Source of the DNA: Asterias amurensis
Taxonomy: Eukaryota > Echinodermata > Asteroidea > Forcipulatida > Asteriidae
Reading direction: 5' to 3'
Length of the DNA stretch: 64,000 nt
Assembly (NCBI RefSeq): GCF_032118995.1
Contig: NC_092665.1
Coordinates: 7,807,501 to 7,871,500, forward strand
Numbering within the stretch: the stretch's first letter is position 1; each line of letters starts with the position of its first letter. A program made the position numbers and the translations under genes. The notes under the pieces are model-generated. The model worked only from the letters and a program-made list of their open reading frames with translations, made no database searches and was not told the DNA's origin. Positions 21,101 through 44,493 of this stretch are shown here, piece after piece.

Positions 21101-22260
21101 TATTCCTCAGGGAACACAGAGTAAGTAGAAATGCTCTCATCCAGCTTGGATTCACAACCAAAAATGATGTCTGGCTGGTGTTGTATGACTGCAGCTGTGA
21201 ACTTCAGTTTGCTGTTTGCCCCTTTGAGTCCGTTGCAGTTAATTTGCATACCAAGTAATTTTTTTGTCTCCGAGTTTTTACTTGGCTCAGAATTTGTTGG
21301 TGCTGAAGTATGAATTGGTAAGTTTGTGGAGAGATTGGACTCAGAAAGATCAGGTGTCGGAAGCGTTTCAAACAAATTGGATGAATCTACACTGGAAACA
21401 GAGTCTGGTGCAGATGATGAAACATTTTGGGAGCTACATCCGCATTGCCATGGCAATTTACAGTTTTCACATAGGTTTCTGTAATGTTTATCCGATATCC
21501 CCATGCAAGCACAATGGAACCAGATACTGCAATGGTCGCATGCGACGGCGTGATGGTGGTTGAGCACTTCCTGGTTGCACCGGCCACATGGATAGAGTAA
21601 TGATGCAGCAGGTAATGGGTAGGCTTTGGTAGAAAGATCACCATTACTGAGTGCAGATGTACTATCTTGATCCTGGGTATTTATTGAGGAAGGAGAATAT
21701 GTTATCTTACTTTTCTTTTTCACATCAGTCTTGCGTCTCTGACAGTGGGAACCCGCTCGTCTTCCTCTTGTCCGGAGAATGCCATGTTTCTTTGCAGCAT
21801 TAAACTGCTCTTGGGGCAAAATGTTACTTGCACATGATCTTAGAGCAATGAGTTGGTGTCTTGAGTACACTACATGTATTTGGCTTGTGCATGCATTCAA
21901 ATCTTCCCCAGTGATAGTGTTGTCCTTGTGAATAGAGGCCATTGTTGTCTCTTCTGTGCAAGTGGGTGGAGATCTACAGCCTGGGCATAGGTCCTATTGT
22001 GGTGAAGCACTGAAGCAATAATGCACAGTGGACTGGGTGGTGATGTACTTGATTTGGCTATCCAATGAGAAAAAACAGATCCTGTAAATGTCTCTTTTTT
22101 AGGTGAATATCTGCTATCCAGAATTGACTACCAGATGGGTTACACCATGAACTTCACTTCGATAGGCAGATTGAGATAATAAGCACCATGTAGACAGCAC
22201 AAGCTTGAGCATTTTATGGAGCAACCCCCCAAGTGTGGCAGCAGCAGACAGCGCCGTAAA
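18190..22260 (-). mobile_element. Full-length-looking CR1/Jockey-group LINE
   Basis: The element contains the single long frame at 18412-21942 plus flanking UTR-like DNA; both outer limits are approximate. Its 3' flank holds a 15-bp hairpin (AAGGTGGGCTAAATA at 18187 with the inverse at 18242) and a short GCAAGAT triplet repeat at 18282-18300, as many LINE tails do. I could not define a target-site duplication. The insertion lies between the divergent CYB5D1 and NAA38 genes. Confidence 0.8.
18412..21942 (-). CDS. LINE polyprotein: PHD finger, AP endonuclease, reverse transcriptase
   Basis: One uninterrupted frame of 1176 codons starts at ATG. Residues 118-163 form a PHD/RING-like Cys-His cluster (CGRCNQ..CDHCSIWFHCACMG..CENC). 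Residues 231-447 are an AP-type endonuclease: QINCNGLKG, GCESKLDES with Glu264, RSAHGGGV, GDWNFPDIDW at 370-379, and SDHN at 442-445. Residues about 715-980 are the reverse transcriptase, with FLDFSKAFD (Asp807), [11 protein letters not shown] (862-872) and the catalytic FADD (893-896). The C-terminus has the group's HDRRLLHQVEILYKI text. The enzyme nicks DNA and copies its RNA at the nick (target-primed reverse transcription). The intact frame and intact catalytic residues suggest a recent insertion, possibly still competent. Clade assignment within CR1/Jockey needs a tree. Confidence 0.93.
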   Translation of the reverse strand: MASIHKDNTITGEDLNACTSQIHVVYSRHQLIALRSCASNILPQEQFNAAKKHGILRTRGRRAGSHCQRRKTDVKKKSKITYSPSSINTQDQDSTSALSNGDLSTKAYPLPAASLLYPCGRCNQEVLNHHHAVACDHCSIWFHCACMGISDKHYRNLCENCKLPWQCGCSSQNVSSSAPDSVSSVDSSNLFETLPTPDLSESNLSTNLPIHTSAPTNSEPSKNSETKKLLGMQINCNGLKGANSKLKFTAAVIQHQPDIIFGCESKLDESISTYSVFPEEYEVYRKDRSAHGGGVFLAVRSDIIVLERPEFDSDTEMIWASANFTKYGCIYIGSCYRPPNATIITMDHAQDSLSKILSKHKNLPNIILAGDWNFPDIDWSNMETTNMQTQAQHNRFLTFLNENGLVQLTKDITRPRSASILDLVLTSNTEIVENVRVKPGISDHNIVLFNINTTPKSQKKPRRTIYKYDKADQHLVKMKLKEASSEYFTKIPDDSPVEDNWKFFCQAITNAMTLIPHFTDKGKPSHPYITQKIIKQMNKRDRLYKKARKTMTPETWGRYKSKRNEVQRMQKNAHDTYMNNIIGSSLKTNGKKFWTFVRSQKRESLGIPTLRVADETYSTDKEKAKGLNDQFASVFTHESNSDDLPDKGPSPYTPIEDLTVGLNGVMKQLKRLKTNKASGPDEIPARMLHDYADEIAPILTHIIKQSYLTGKLPSDWCKARVVGIYKKGSKSDPSNYRPVSLTCICCKIMEHIVLSHMAKYLAANNIIINNQHGFREKLSCETQLIQAIDDWALNINNKHQTDVLFLDFSKAFDRVAHRKLLHKLDYYGIRGRTKAWIQGFLNGRTQQVAVNGTLSAPADVISGVPQGSVLGPALFLLYINDINEGIMSTMRLFADDSVIYRCIKSRRDFATLQADLQAVFEWAQKWDMSFNITKCCHLCITLKKTKLDHTFTISGQEIQHEKKCKYLGVTITDNLSWNTQAEAVRAKASRSLGLIRRTLGKCSKEVKETAYNTLVRPQLEFATSAWNPNTNRNIRIVESVQRQAARFVMKDYHQESSVSDMLTLLGWDTLHDRRLLHQVEILYKILHGQINITIPPNIILENRRSSRHNQTNQHSHTYRQPFARVDCYLYSPFPRAVRIWNRLPVAAVTATNLNGFQREALPAIRKMELPIPLRTN

Positions 22261-22276
22261 TCTATATTTTTACATG

Positions 22277-22318
22277 GGTCTCATCACAGTTGCGATGTAT
22301 GGCGACTGTGATGAGACC
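22277..22318. repeat. 17-bp-stem hairpin
   Basis: GGTCTCATCACAGTTGC pairs with GCGACTGTGATGAGACC across an 8-base loop with one mismatch. It sits just outside the 5' side of the LINE. It may be the core of a small palindromic MITE; the limits are unclear. Confidence 0.65.
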
Positions 22319-22349
22319 GATATTAAAAGACAGCCATTAACAGCTCAAC

Positions 22350-23110
22350 AAGGTTTGCTAGGCTTTTATAGGGCCTAGGCTAGATGCAGTTATAAATTTT
22401 ATTTTTAATTAAATAATAAAATATTATACTTTTGATTGAACAAAGTGTACTTTGCTTTAACCTGGTAGGAATGTTAAACGGATGTCATGGGTTTGGGATA
22501 AGATAATGGGAAAAAGGTTCGCTATCAAAAGCTAAATGATTTTCTAAATACCCCCGTATGTATCATCTCAGCATCCTTTTTACAAGACACTTGAACTTCA
22601 TCTTGTGTTGAAATGTAATAGTTTTGGTATTACCATGGTCTGGAGGTAGGAAGAGAAGGAGTTCAAACACATACTACAGGCTTTCTTGCCACGGTTGTAA
22701 AACAGCTGTGGGTAAACAAAGCGCAAAGAGCCCAAAGAGCCAGACACAAGCCGCATTGTATGGGAAGATGTGGGAAACAACTGCGTGTACGCTTTATGAA
22801 GTATTTCTGACGTAGTTTTGTTAAATATCAATTTTAAATTGCCTACACTGTCTTACTATTTGCTGTCTACTCGCCTTCAACTCGCTTGTGTCGTCAACTC
22901 GCCATCAACTCAAGTGATGGACAGTTATTCCTGTGTCATTTCATTACTTGAGATCCTCATTGTTTGTGAAAACGAGGTACAGTATGTTGGACTGCTGACC
23001 AGTGCGATATTTGGTCGGTTCCTGTTGGTGCTGTATGAGGAAGACCACCTCTTGTGGCTTCTAGAAATTTGTGTGCTTGGTGTTTTGAACCTCTGTCATG
23101 TCTGCGACAT
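22350..23110. other. Intergenic stretch without gene
   Basis: No conserved coding text. The words CGTCAACTCGCCATCAACTC near 22891 resemble phrases near 51840 and the CAACTCGG minisatellite, so a small dispersed repeat may be present. Confidence 0.4.
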
Positions 23111-23112
23111 GA

Positions 23113-24300
23113 TTACGTTTCCCAAATAATTTCTGGAAAATTAAAATCCCCAAGGAGGAGTTTATCACAGTTTCCACAAAGACTAATGTTCCTTACCAAA
23201 GAACATAACTGATTGTTTTCTGCACTATCACTCCCTGTGCTTCTGTAAACCAGTCCGATAACAAGTTTTTTATTAGTTGGCATTGAAATCTTGGCAAATA
23301 CTGCATCTTTAAAATCCTGCATTTTCATTCTAGAGCACTTTACTGTCTTCAGCGTCTGATGTACATACAGACACACTCCTCGACCATGTTCAGAAAGGTT
23401 TATGGAAAAGTTCAAAACAGTCCAATTGTATTTCACTCAGAGCCAAATCACAACAGTTTGGGGGTTTTACCTCAGTGATTCCCACGATGTGGGGGTTGTG
23501 CAGAGTGATAAGTGCTTGTAACTCATGTCGCTTGTTGATTTGCGTACATCTGCGTTGGTGTATATACATTTCAAGTTGTGTTGTGCAGGTGCTGCTAAGG
23601 TGTGTTGTGCAGGTGCTAAGTAGGATTCTCCCTCTTTGGCTATTTCAGGGGTTCTGCGTGGCTGGTTGTGTCTGGGTAGATCCCTATGTTTACAACCTTT
23701 CCGTTCTTTCTTATCCATTTGGCATGATGTCCCCGTTCTGCGTCGACTCTGCGCCTTTTTTTGCTGCCATTTCTTCCTTCAATGATTTTTGTTTCATCCC
23801 GCTGGAGTGGGGTGAGATCCTTTCTCAGGATAATGTCCTTTTTTTTATTGAGTCAATTGTCTTTCAGTTTGTGTGCAGCTTTCAGAATGGTATCCCTCTG
23901 ATGTTGTGATTCAATGCTCAGACGTCGCGGTCAAGGTTTGGTGGGAGTTTTTTTATTCGGTTGTATGGGCCAAGATGTCTACAGTTGGTAATATTAGCTG
24001 GGGTTACCTCCAAATGGGTCAGCATGGTCTTCACTGATTCCGTGTCCTCTGTCATGTCGGACTCTAGCTTTTTATCAATAGCCTGTTGTTGGTTTGCTTT
24101 CAGATCTGTTAGTTCTTATTGCACGGTGGAGAGTTCCGTGCGAAGTGACTCTACCGCTACCTTGTCAGCTTTCTTTTTTAATTTTGCAGGTAGACTCTTG
24201 AAACTATCTGTGAACAAACAACTCCAGTGCTTCGTCCAACTGATTTTCTATGTTGCCAAGCCTTGCCATGGACAAGGTAGGATCATGTGTTTGCTGTTGT
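23113..24300 (-). mobile_element. Decayed LINE: ORF1 remnant followed by endonuclease start of ORF2
   Basis: Read on the minus strand, 24300-23700 gives coiled-coil text, then CRHLGPYN, then RDTILKAAHKLKDN and RKDLTPLQRDE, typical of an ORF1 with an RRM-like core. ORF2 begins near 23600 with LKCIYTNAD, an endonuclease start. After a frameshift it continues at 23436-23113 with HGRGVCLYV, VIGLVYR and LLLGDFNFPEIIW. In-frame stops lie in the ORF1 part (for example after STVQ and after KLKDN). The element stops before any reverse transcriptase. It is clearly a different LINE from the one at 18412-21942, which has no separate ORF1. Confidence 0.75.
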
Positions 24301-24716
24301 TTGGGAATCTTTAAACAGGCAGCACATCTCCACTGGATATCTGTTTTGCACAAAATTGTCTTCTCCGTTTTGACTGGACCACTGAATCATGACCACGGAG
24401 ACTTATTGAAACAGTTGCCTGTAGTGTATAAGCAATCCGTTGAGTGCCTTCCACGGGTCACTGTGGCATGTTGAAATGACAAACACGCACAGGAACTTAA
24501 ATGCCAGTTAATAAGATCGCTGTATGTTACTGAACAGTTTGAATTTAATTTGCCCCCAAAAGCAAACTGGTTATCAGCCAATCGTACCTCTTTGTAAAAT
24601 CGACCACAGGTTTTACTACATTTTGGAAAAAGCCATCATTTTAACATAATATACCTTTCTAATGTGCATGAATTGTTTGTATGTTTTAGACCTGTTTCTG
24701 TGATGCGTGTCTTGTA

Positions 24717-26060
24717 ATGGCTCCAGAGAAGCAAGATACAAGAGAGAGGCTTAATGGATGGCTCAACCAAACTATGAGGATTAGAATGACCGATGGAAGA
24801 ACTCTGATTGGTTTATTTCTATGTACTGACAAAGATCGCAATGTTATTCTTGGATCATGTGAGGAGTATCTAACCCCACCTGGTAAATCATGCAATCAAT
24901 CTAAAGGCCAAGTCAAACTGCAGCGATAACGTTCATGACGCAAAGAGAATGCAGTCTATTGGTTGAATTGCTCCACGCAGAATCTGCACATGTATGCTTA
25001 TTCAACCAATAGAATGCGTTTTCTTTGTGTGGTGATCGTTATCGTTTTCGTTTTCGTTATCATTGCAGTGTGACTCGACCTTGATTGTGTATAAATAGCA
25101 CCACAATGCAGCCCAAGGCTAACTTGCGAATTTGTACCCAAATGAATGAACAAATTCATTGAAAATTATCAAATCATATCCCAAACTGTAAAACCTCATC
25201 ATACAAGATATATTTTGGGAAAATGAAAAAGCAAATATTTGGGTTTTTTGCAACCAATTTTATGGGACAGTAAGTTGTGGACAGAACTTTTCACAAACAT
25301 AACTGTTACCTTGAGTGGTTGATAAAGAGGATATATTTGCCTGTGTGTGTACAATGTGCATACATGTTCAATATTATTTTCAAAAGTTGCCTTTGTAAAA
25401 GATCAAATTTCAGTGGGATATTTTGAAACTGACTTTGCTTCAAAGCACAAAATAGATTAAAAACACATGTATTCAGTTAAGTTTTAATTAATAGTTAGTA
25501 TGTGTTGTCCTTTCTACAACGTTGTCCTCGTTTGGGGTTTGTTTTTCATATAAACCCCTATATTGTTGTATTAATTTTGGTTTTTACCCATAAACCGATT
25601 TTGTAAGACAAAACACAGTGTCCCCAGATTTACATTAAATTTACACCGTTTGAAAGTTGTAATTTTTGAGAAATGAGTAAAACTATGTCGTGAAAATGTG
25701 TTTTTACATGCTAAAATAATTTTCGTCTCATGATCACTGTGACGAAAATTATTTTCATTACATTGTTTTACTCATTTCTCAAAAACTACAGCACCTCAGC
25801 AAGTAATATTTCAGGGAAGCTTTCTACTATCATGATCTTCAAACTGTAAGTTTAATGTAAATCTGTGGACATTTTGTTTTTTTGTCCTACAAAAAATACA
25901 TAGACCCTTTAATGCTGTAGTAGCTACAATCCTCTAAATGAATTTCACTTCTGTTTGCTTTCCAGACTCCAGTCAAAAGGAAGAGCCCAGAGTCCTTGGG
26001 CTTGCAATGGTTCCTGGCCAACATATTGTCTCCATAGAGAATGATAAAATCAAAAGCTGA
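24717..26060 (+). CDS. NAA38: NAA38 (LSMD1), Sm-like auxiliary subunit of N-terminal acetyltransferase C
   Basis: Two coding exons, 24717-24882 and 25966-26060, join G|AC (Asp) with a GT donor and a CCAG acceptor. They encode 86 residues. The first exon has [14 protein letters not shown] and [14 protein letters not shown], the Sm1 strand set of an LSm fold. The second has [18 protein letters not shown], the Sm2 part that matches vertebrate NAA38 closely. NatC (NAA30, NAA35, NAA38) acetylates N-termini beginning Met-hydrophobic on ribosomes in the cytosol. The vertebrate protein has a longer, poorly conserved N-terminus. Here TAG lies in frame 27 bases upstream of ATG 24717, at a likely splice acceptor, so a coding upstream exon is possible but not seen. 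A MITE begins only 37 bp after the donor. Confidence 0.93.
24919..25081. mobile_element. MITE of family F (copy 2) just inside NAA38 intron 1
   Basis: CGATAACGTTCATGACGC at the left pairs imperfectly with the right-hand text GTGGTGATCGTTATCG. The inside has two mirrored CAACCAATAGA/TCTATTGGTTG words. The right flank keeps CGTTTTCGTTTTCGTTATC and TGTGACTCGACC, related to the GGTCACACA end at 8998. The copy is more diverged than 8998-9114. Confidence 0.65.
25590..25912. mobile_element. Hairpin MITE, family D (complete)
   Basis: The inverted arms include GTGTCCCCAGATTTACATT against AATGTAAATCTGTGGACA. The centre is a second palindrome, ATAATTTTCGTC...GACGAAAATTAT. Almost the whole 320 bp folds on itself. 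No coding capacity. It lies in NAA38 intron 1, about 54 bp from the coding exon 2 acceptor. Confidence 0.8.
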
Positions 26061-26318
26061 TCCTTGCAAATATTGTGCATGCTAGCCATGGATGTAATTT
26101 CATATTTACTAGATCCATAAAAAAACTAATTTTTGTAAATGTTATTTTGTGAAATGGTAATTGTATATCTGTGTGATCACAAGTTGCATTGATATTTGTC
26201 TTTGACATTTTAAATCATTGTCTTGGTGTATAAAAGCAAGAGCCTAATACTTCCTGGAGGCTATTGCATTTATGCCCCTGATTTGCCTCGATGCGGAGGC
26301 CTGCATTGTCACAGAGCA

Positions 26319-26589
26319 GGGCCCAATTTCATAGAGCTGCTTAGCAATAGCATCCCATTTTGTGCCTAATTTACTGCCTAGTTTCCATTTTATAGCGTTG
26401 CTAAACGTAAACACACAAAAATGTGTGCTAACCTTCCAGTGCTTATCGCACAAATCCATGGGAACGTGCAAGATGGCTGCCTAATTTTCTTGCTAACTTG
26501 TGAATTACGCTTGCACCTTTGCAAATTATCTGCTACAGTAAGCTCGAAAATTTGCTAGTCATTTAAAGCAGTTCTATGAAATTGGGCCC
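26319..26589. mobile_element. GGGCCCAATTTC-type MITE, family B copy 3 (complete)
   Basis: GGGCCCAATTTCATAGAGC at the left and CTATGAAATTGGGCCC at the right are inverted ends 271 bp apart. It lies 3' of NAA38, about 260 bp past the stop codon. Confidence 0.88.
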
Positions 26590-28113
26590 AGTGTATAAAC
26601 TTTTCTTTTGCAACGTCACAGCCCGAGTTTTTGCCACCCAAGATTTGAAACTATGGAAAGCCATAAATGCAATTCAAAATCAGATCACTACTGTTTGTAA
26701 CAAAGTTACCAAATTATTCAAGACGTGTGTTGATTTTGTTAAAAACAAAACAACTAATTATGAGAGGTATTTTATTTAATTGAAAGCTTGCAGAAAATGT
26801 TGAATTTGGTTAAAACATCTGTTAATAGGATTGAGGCTGACCATGAAAGATCATTGAAGACCATTGAAGGTCTATAGCTCACTTTACTTGATTGAGTGGC
26901 TGATCTTCAGAATGTATTTCTAAGATCTTTTATACACAGTTCTTATGTAGTGCTTTATCACACCTGAGGGCATCTCAAAGTGCAATGTATGTGCAGCTAT
27001 GATGGAAATATAAGCACCATTGTAATGGTTAATAAGGCGCTGTGAATATCAGTATTTAAAAAAAACATTGGATTGTTTCAATCAACACATAATGTCCAAA
27101 GTGTATTCAAAAACTGAACAAATGTTACACTTGCACATGTAGATTTGATCATCATCTTAAGTTTGAATTATAAGCACTTGTACAGCATTTCAAAACACTG
27201 GTTGAATCATGTCATTGAGCAAGGATCTGATGTATCCACAATGCAAGGGGTAAAGCTTGTTTTATTTGTCCTATATACTTCAACGGTTACTATTTCTGGT
27301 GATTTCAGCAAATTTGTATCTTTTTTTGTACAAAGGAGTAGGTACATTGGGAGTGCGAGCGAACTAGCTCAGTGAACACTAATCTATCTACATCCTGATC
27401 AGAAAATTGTCTGATTTTGAAGGGATCAAGCTAAATGCCCATATTGAAATAATCACTGTGAGCTTGACATGCCAGTCACACGAGCAAAAGAATGCCAGAA
27501 AATTATGTTGTTAATATCTCACTTTTTTAGCATACTTGAAGTCACCATTTTTAACGTCTGATACATAGTGGGCAACATCATACGTGGGCATGAAATAAGC
27601 CCTAAGCGTGAAGTCGAGTAGAAACAACACAGTTTGTTGAGGTGCACGTTCACATGTGTGCTCGCGTAACATGCAGCTAAACCTCCCCAACGTAAGGTAA
27701 TCACAATTCAATTGTTTGAGGTACCTGCTGCTAAAAACAGGATTCAAGCTGTTTTTGAATGCCGGGTCATGGTTCTAAATCCTACGCAAAGCTAGTGCTT
27801 GTTAGTGTTGTTGTTTCAGGTTGTGTTTCTGTTTGGTTAGGAGGGGGGGGGTGGGGGTTGTAGAACTTTGAGATCAACAATTGTACAGTGCTTGCTTCAC
27901 AAATCAACATTTGTTTTAACTAGAAAAATATGGTTTATTTGGTCTCAAAGTTTTCCTTTGTTCCATCAAAAATATGAAATGAAATGTACAATTTTGATAA
28001 CATCTGCTACACACATAGCAGAAAAAAATAAAATAACTGCCATTATTGAATAATACAAAACAAATTACACAAAGTATAAAAGGTTCAGCTGTGTATTATA
28101 AACGTTTAAACAA
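26590..28113. other. Intergenic stretch; one dispersed repeat
   Basis: No conserved coding text. At 27570-27690 the words CATACGTG..ATGAAATAAGCCC and ATGCAGCTAAACCTC recur in the same order at 47995-48125, so this is a copy of an unnamed dispersed repeat (family J). Confidence 0.5.
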
Positions 28114-28480
28114 TTAAAGGCAGTGGACACTATTGGTAATTACTCAAAATAATTATTAGCATAAAACCTTACTTGGTAACGAGTAATGGGCGAGGTTGAT
28201 AGTATAGAACATTGTGAGAAACGGCTCCCTCTGAGGTAACGCAGTTTACGAGAAAGAAGTAACTTTCCTTGAATTTGATTTCGAGACCTCACAGTTAGAA
28301 TTTGAGGTCTCAAAATCAAGCATCAGAAAGCACACAACTTCGTGTGACAAGGGTGTTTTTTCTTTCATCATTATCTCGCAACTTCGACGACCAGTTGAGC
28401 TCAAATTTTCACAATATGATGAGATACAAAAGTGAGAAGACTGGTCTTTGACAATTACCAATAGTGTCCAGTCTCTTTAA
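28114..28480. mobile_element. TTAA-flanked MITE, family A copy 4
   Basis: TTAAAGGCAGTGGACACTAT at the left and AATAGTGTCCAGTCTCTTTAA at the right, with TTAA at both ends. Orientation is opposite to copy 1. Confidence 0.88.
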
Positions 28481-29091
28481 AGATGAGCAATCTTTACTTT
28501 GTTATTGGTACAGATACTTCTTGTTTTAACTAAAACTATTGCTCATTTTGAAGAAAAAAGTAGTTTTGGATTTGGAATTTAAGTACATGTACATGTATGC
28601 TTTATTGTAAATGGCACGCCTTAACAAGAATATTTTTAAAAGTTAAGACTTTTATAAACAACCAAATACAAAGTCTCCCTTTTTAAGTTGCTAACTTCAT
28701 AGTACACACATGTAATTGGTACAAGTCCAATAGACATAGTCCCATTAAATGTTTTTAATTTGCAAAGTGCAATAACCTTTCATCGTGTCAGAGTTTATTT
28801 TTGTCAAAACAGGAGAAGTTTGCTGGTAGTGGCTTGAAAGACATACAATGAAGAGATCTTATTTAACACATGTTTAAGAGGTTATACATATATATATTTA
28901 TAGTGCAAGCAATGATTTAAGCACTTGTAAAAACTGCTTCTCATGTGGCTTTTAATTGAGCACTCGAAGTCCTTTTTTGAAAAGCAAGCTAATTTGAATA
29001 ACAAAATCTCATAATTCAACTACTATTTCAGAACTTTTATTTTTCTTCTCCAGTTTGTTACTATTTTCACCCCAACTGACCATCATTTATA
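28481..29091. other. Intergenic stretch without recognisable features
   Basis: AT-rich DNA with no conserved coding text, no inverted repeats longer than a few bases and no tandem array that I could see. Confidence 0.4.
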
Positions 29092-29442
29092 ATGGTTTGG
29101 GGTGGCAAAATGGGTCATATTTCTAAACAGTCGGGCAGGCATAGACCCCAACAGCTGGGAGGAAGCAGCACAGGAACGCACCGCCCAGTTGCCACAGGGG
29201 TCAGTCACGCTGCAGAGAGGCGCACTTCCTTGCTGCAGGAGAAGAGGCAAAGGAGGAAATTGCGAGTAGCAGCCCCCAACCCTGTGTCAGCCCCCTCTCC
29301 GTATGTCTGCAACAACTGTGGCAGAGACTGCCATGCAAGAATCGGACTTCTTAGCCGCAGCTGCAAGACAGGACAACCCCCCAGGCGCAGTCCATCTTCA
29401 GTATTGACGGACGGATGCCTACTACTTGAAGAGTCTGTCTAA
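29092..29442 (+). mobile_element. 3'-terminal fragment of a LINE ORF2 (C-terminal zinc finger)
   Basis: The forward frame ends with YVCNNCGRDCHARIGLLSRSC, the C-terminal zinc-finger signature (C..C.R.C..RIGL.SH) found after the reverse transcriptase in several LINE groups. The preceding text, in another frame, reads SWEEAAQERTAQ, the usual companion motif. A frameshift separates the two parts. The final His expected after LLS is Arg, so the finger is damaged. No reverse transcriptase remains. Confidence 0.7.
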
Positions 29443-29516
29443 ATAATATGCAATATATACAGCTGCAGACAATAAACACTTGCTATAAACTACTCAAAGT
29501 AAAAGGTGCAACCCAG

Positions 29517-29533
29517 CCCCCCCCCCCCCCCCC
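29517..29533. repeat. Poly-C run
   Basis: A run of about 17 C just after AACCCAGC. Such runs are error-prone in sequencing, so the exact length is uncertain. Confidence 0.85.
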
Positions 29534-29714
29534 AATAAAAAGGATGTTAAAGGTCAGCTATAAACTATCTGCTCCTCATCATTCCACCATCCCGGCACTC
29601 CTGATGGGGTGATAATCGTTGTTTTTCACATTCTGGGCCATCTATTTCTTTGAAACGATTTTATTATTTGACAAACTGCAAACATTCCCATTTACAAAAT
29701 GACAAAGGCATTTA

Positions 29715-30059
29715 GGTAACTACTCAAAATAATTGTTGGCATAAAATCTTACTTGGAAACGAGCAATGGAGAGCTGTTGATAGCATAAAACATTGTGAGA
29801 AACGGCTTCCTCTGAAGTAACGTAGTTTTTGAGTAAGAAGTAATTTGTCACTAAAATATTTGAATTGAATTAGAGACCTCAGCTGAGGTCTCGAAATCAA
29901 GCATCTGAAAGCACACACGACTTGTGATAAGGGTGTTTTTCTTCCGTTATTTTCTCACAACTTTGACAACCAATCAAGTCCAATTTTTCACTGATTAGTT
30001 ATTTTCTGTATATGTTGAGTAACACTAAATGAGAAGACAATTACCAAAGGTGTCTTTAA
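29715..30059. mobile_element. TTAA-type MITE, family A copy 5, left end missing
   Basis: The body matches family A (GGTAACTACTCAAAATAATT, GAGAAACGGCTTCCTCTG, GAGACCTCAGCTGAGGTC). The right end reads AATTACCAAAGGTGTCTTTAA. The left terminal 20 bases are lost. The GAGACCTCAGCTGAGGTC core is a perfect palindrome. Confidence 0.78.
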
Positions 30060-31627
30060 ATCCTAATTAGTAAAAAAGCAAGCACTGAACAGCTGTTGAA
30101 ACTATAAAAGATTACAAAACAAAACACCCTTTGCATTAATATAGTTTTAGAGATAGGTCAATTTTCACAATAAAATTTAAATCTGATAAGGGTTTTAGGC
30201 ATGACACTTTTCCCACACTATGCATCAAGTGTGTTTTTCCTTTCATTTTGTTCTTGTACATGTAACTCCCATGAACATTGAGCCCACATTTACACAGGTT
30301 TGTTAAATATGTTTAATTTTGGGAGTGATCCACACAAATACGCTGCTAAACTGTGTGAGTTTCTTTTTACTTTGTGAGACTGTCGAGACTGTGCGCATTA
30401 AACGTACAATAGACCGGGTTCAAAGCATTCCTATCTAAATGCATTGAGATTCTATGCCACATCCTTGCATTTTGTTTAAAAAAAACCATAGTATTCGATG
30501 AGCAGTTTGTTTTGAACCTGTAATCTTTGAAATACGGTTGCGCATTTGAGCCAAGTCTTTTGCGCTCATAAAATAATACAATTTCGATCTGCGAAACCTC
30601 AGGATCGTTTCACTTTGTCACAATAAGAAAAAATTTAAGTAAAAATGGCGGGAAAATTCAACAAAACTGGCGGCCTCAAACTGGCATCGGCTTAATCTTT
30701 GAGTACAGAAGGTGCCGCGACCAAGACCGAGTCATGACACAGCGAGCCAAGGCTGCCCAAAGTCGGCCTTGAGACCTCAAACACTGCTTTATATTATAAG
30801 TTTTTAATTATGTAAGTTCATTTGTTAACTATTTTCATAACTTTTGATTATTTAGATTTTTGCAGATATATTATTTGCAGTCTTTCCCAATTTTTTGTTT
30901 TAACTGTGCACTACACATTTTGGATTTAACAAATGAAAACTATTTTGAAGTTGCATTTAGAGATCTTCATGTGACTGTTGGTTCCGATGCTGTTTGTTCC
31001 TCAATTCATTCTCTCGGTCTACTGTATTCCTTTTGTTTTCTGTTGTAATTTTTTCCATTTCTAAAATTGAAAAAAGAGAACAAAATTAAAAATAAAGTTT
31101 CATATGGTTTATAACAAATATTTACAGAGAATATAATGTGAAAATATTTAACAGAAATTGTCTGTGGTTGATCAATGTTGACGCACCATTTTAAACATGT
31201 TGCCTTTTAGGGTTGAACTAAAATTTAGCATTGATTGATAAAAACTAAATTCATTTCAATCCTCCACTTTCAATAAACAACCTCCAATAACCTGAAACAG
31301 TTTCATAAAGTCTAGGTGAAAACAAAACTGCGTTTCTGTTGAGCTGCACACGGTCAATAGCAATATTGTTCTACAGAGAGTACACTGTACAAAAATATAC
31401 ATGTACTTCTGGGGACTGGTCGAAGGGCCCACTATTAATCCACTACTAGCCACCATGCGCCCCTGCACCATTGATATCCCGATAGTGGAGTTTGTGTGCA
31501 GTACTGAACAGATACAGATGGTCTGGTATAACTTTATATTTAGATCAACTTTCTCTTCATACTAATTGCCAAATCCTAGACTTGACTTAACAATGAATAA
31601 ATAAATAAATTATAATAATTATGGAGG
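30060..31627. other. Intergenic stretch 3' of the JmjC gene
   Basis: No conserved coding text. It separates the convergent NAA38 and JmjC genes. It should contain the JmjC 3'UTR on the minus strand, but I found no minus-strand AATAAA close to the stop at 31628. Confidence 0.45.
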
Positions 31628-44375
<12,748 letters not shown>

Positions 44376-44493
44376 TGTTCAATTCTTCACGATCAGTCTC
44401 ACATTTCTGTTTGAAAAAATAAAAGATTGAAATACATCTTTTGTTTGTAATATTTCTTTTTCTTTCCCGCTGCAAATGTATGTTTTAAACATT

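Noticed and set aside
18262-22352. CCATTAACAGCTCAACAAGG near 22331 resembling the inverse of text near 18270, as if the LINE had inverted ends
   Set aside because: The match is short and gapped, and LINEs do not have terminal inverted repeats; probably coincidence or small flanking repeats.
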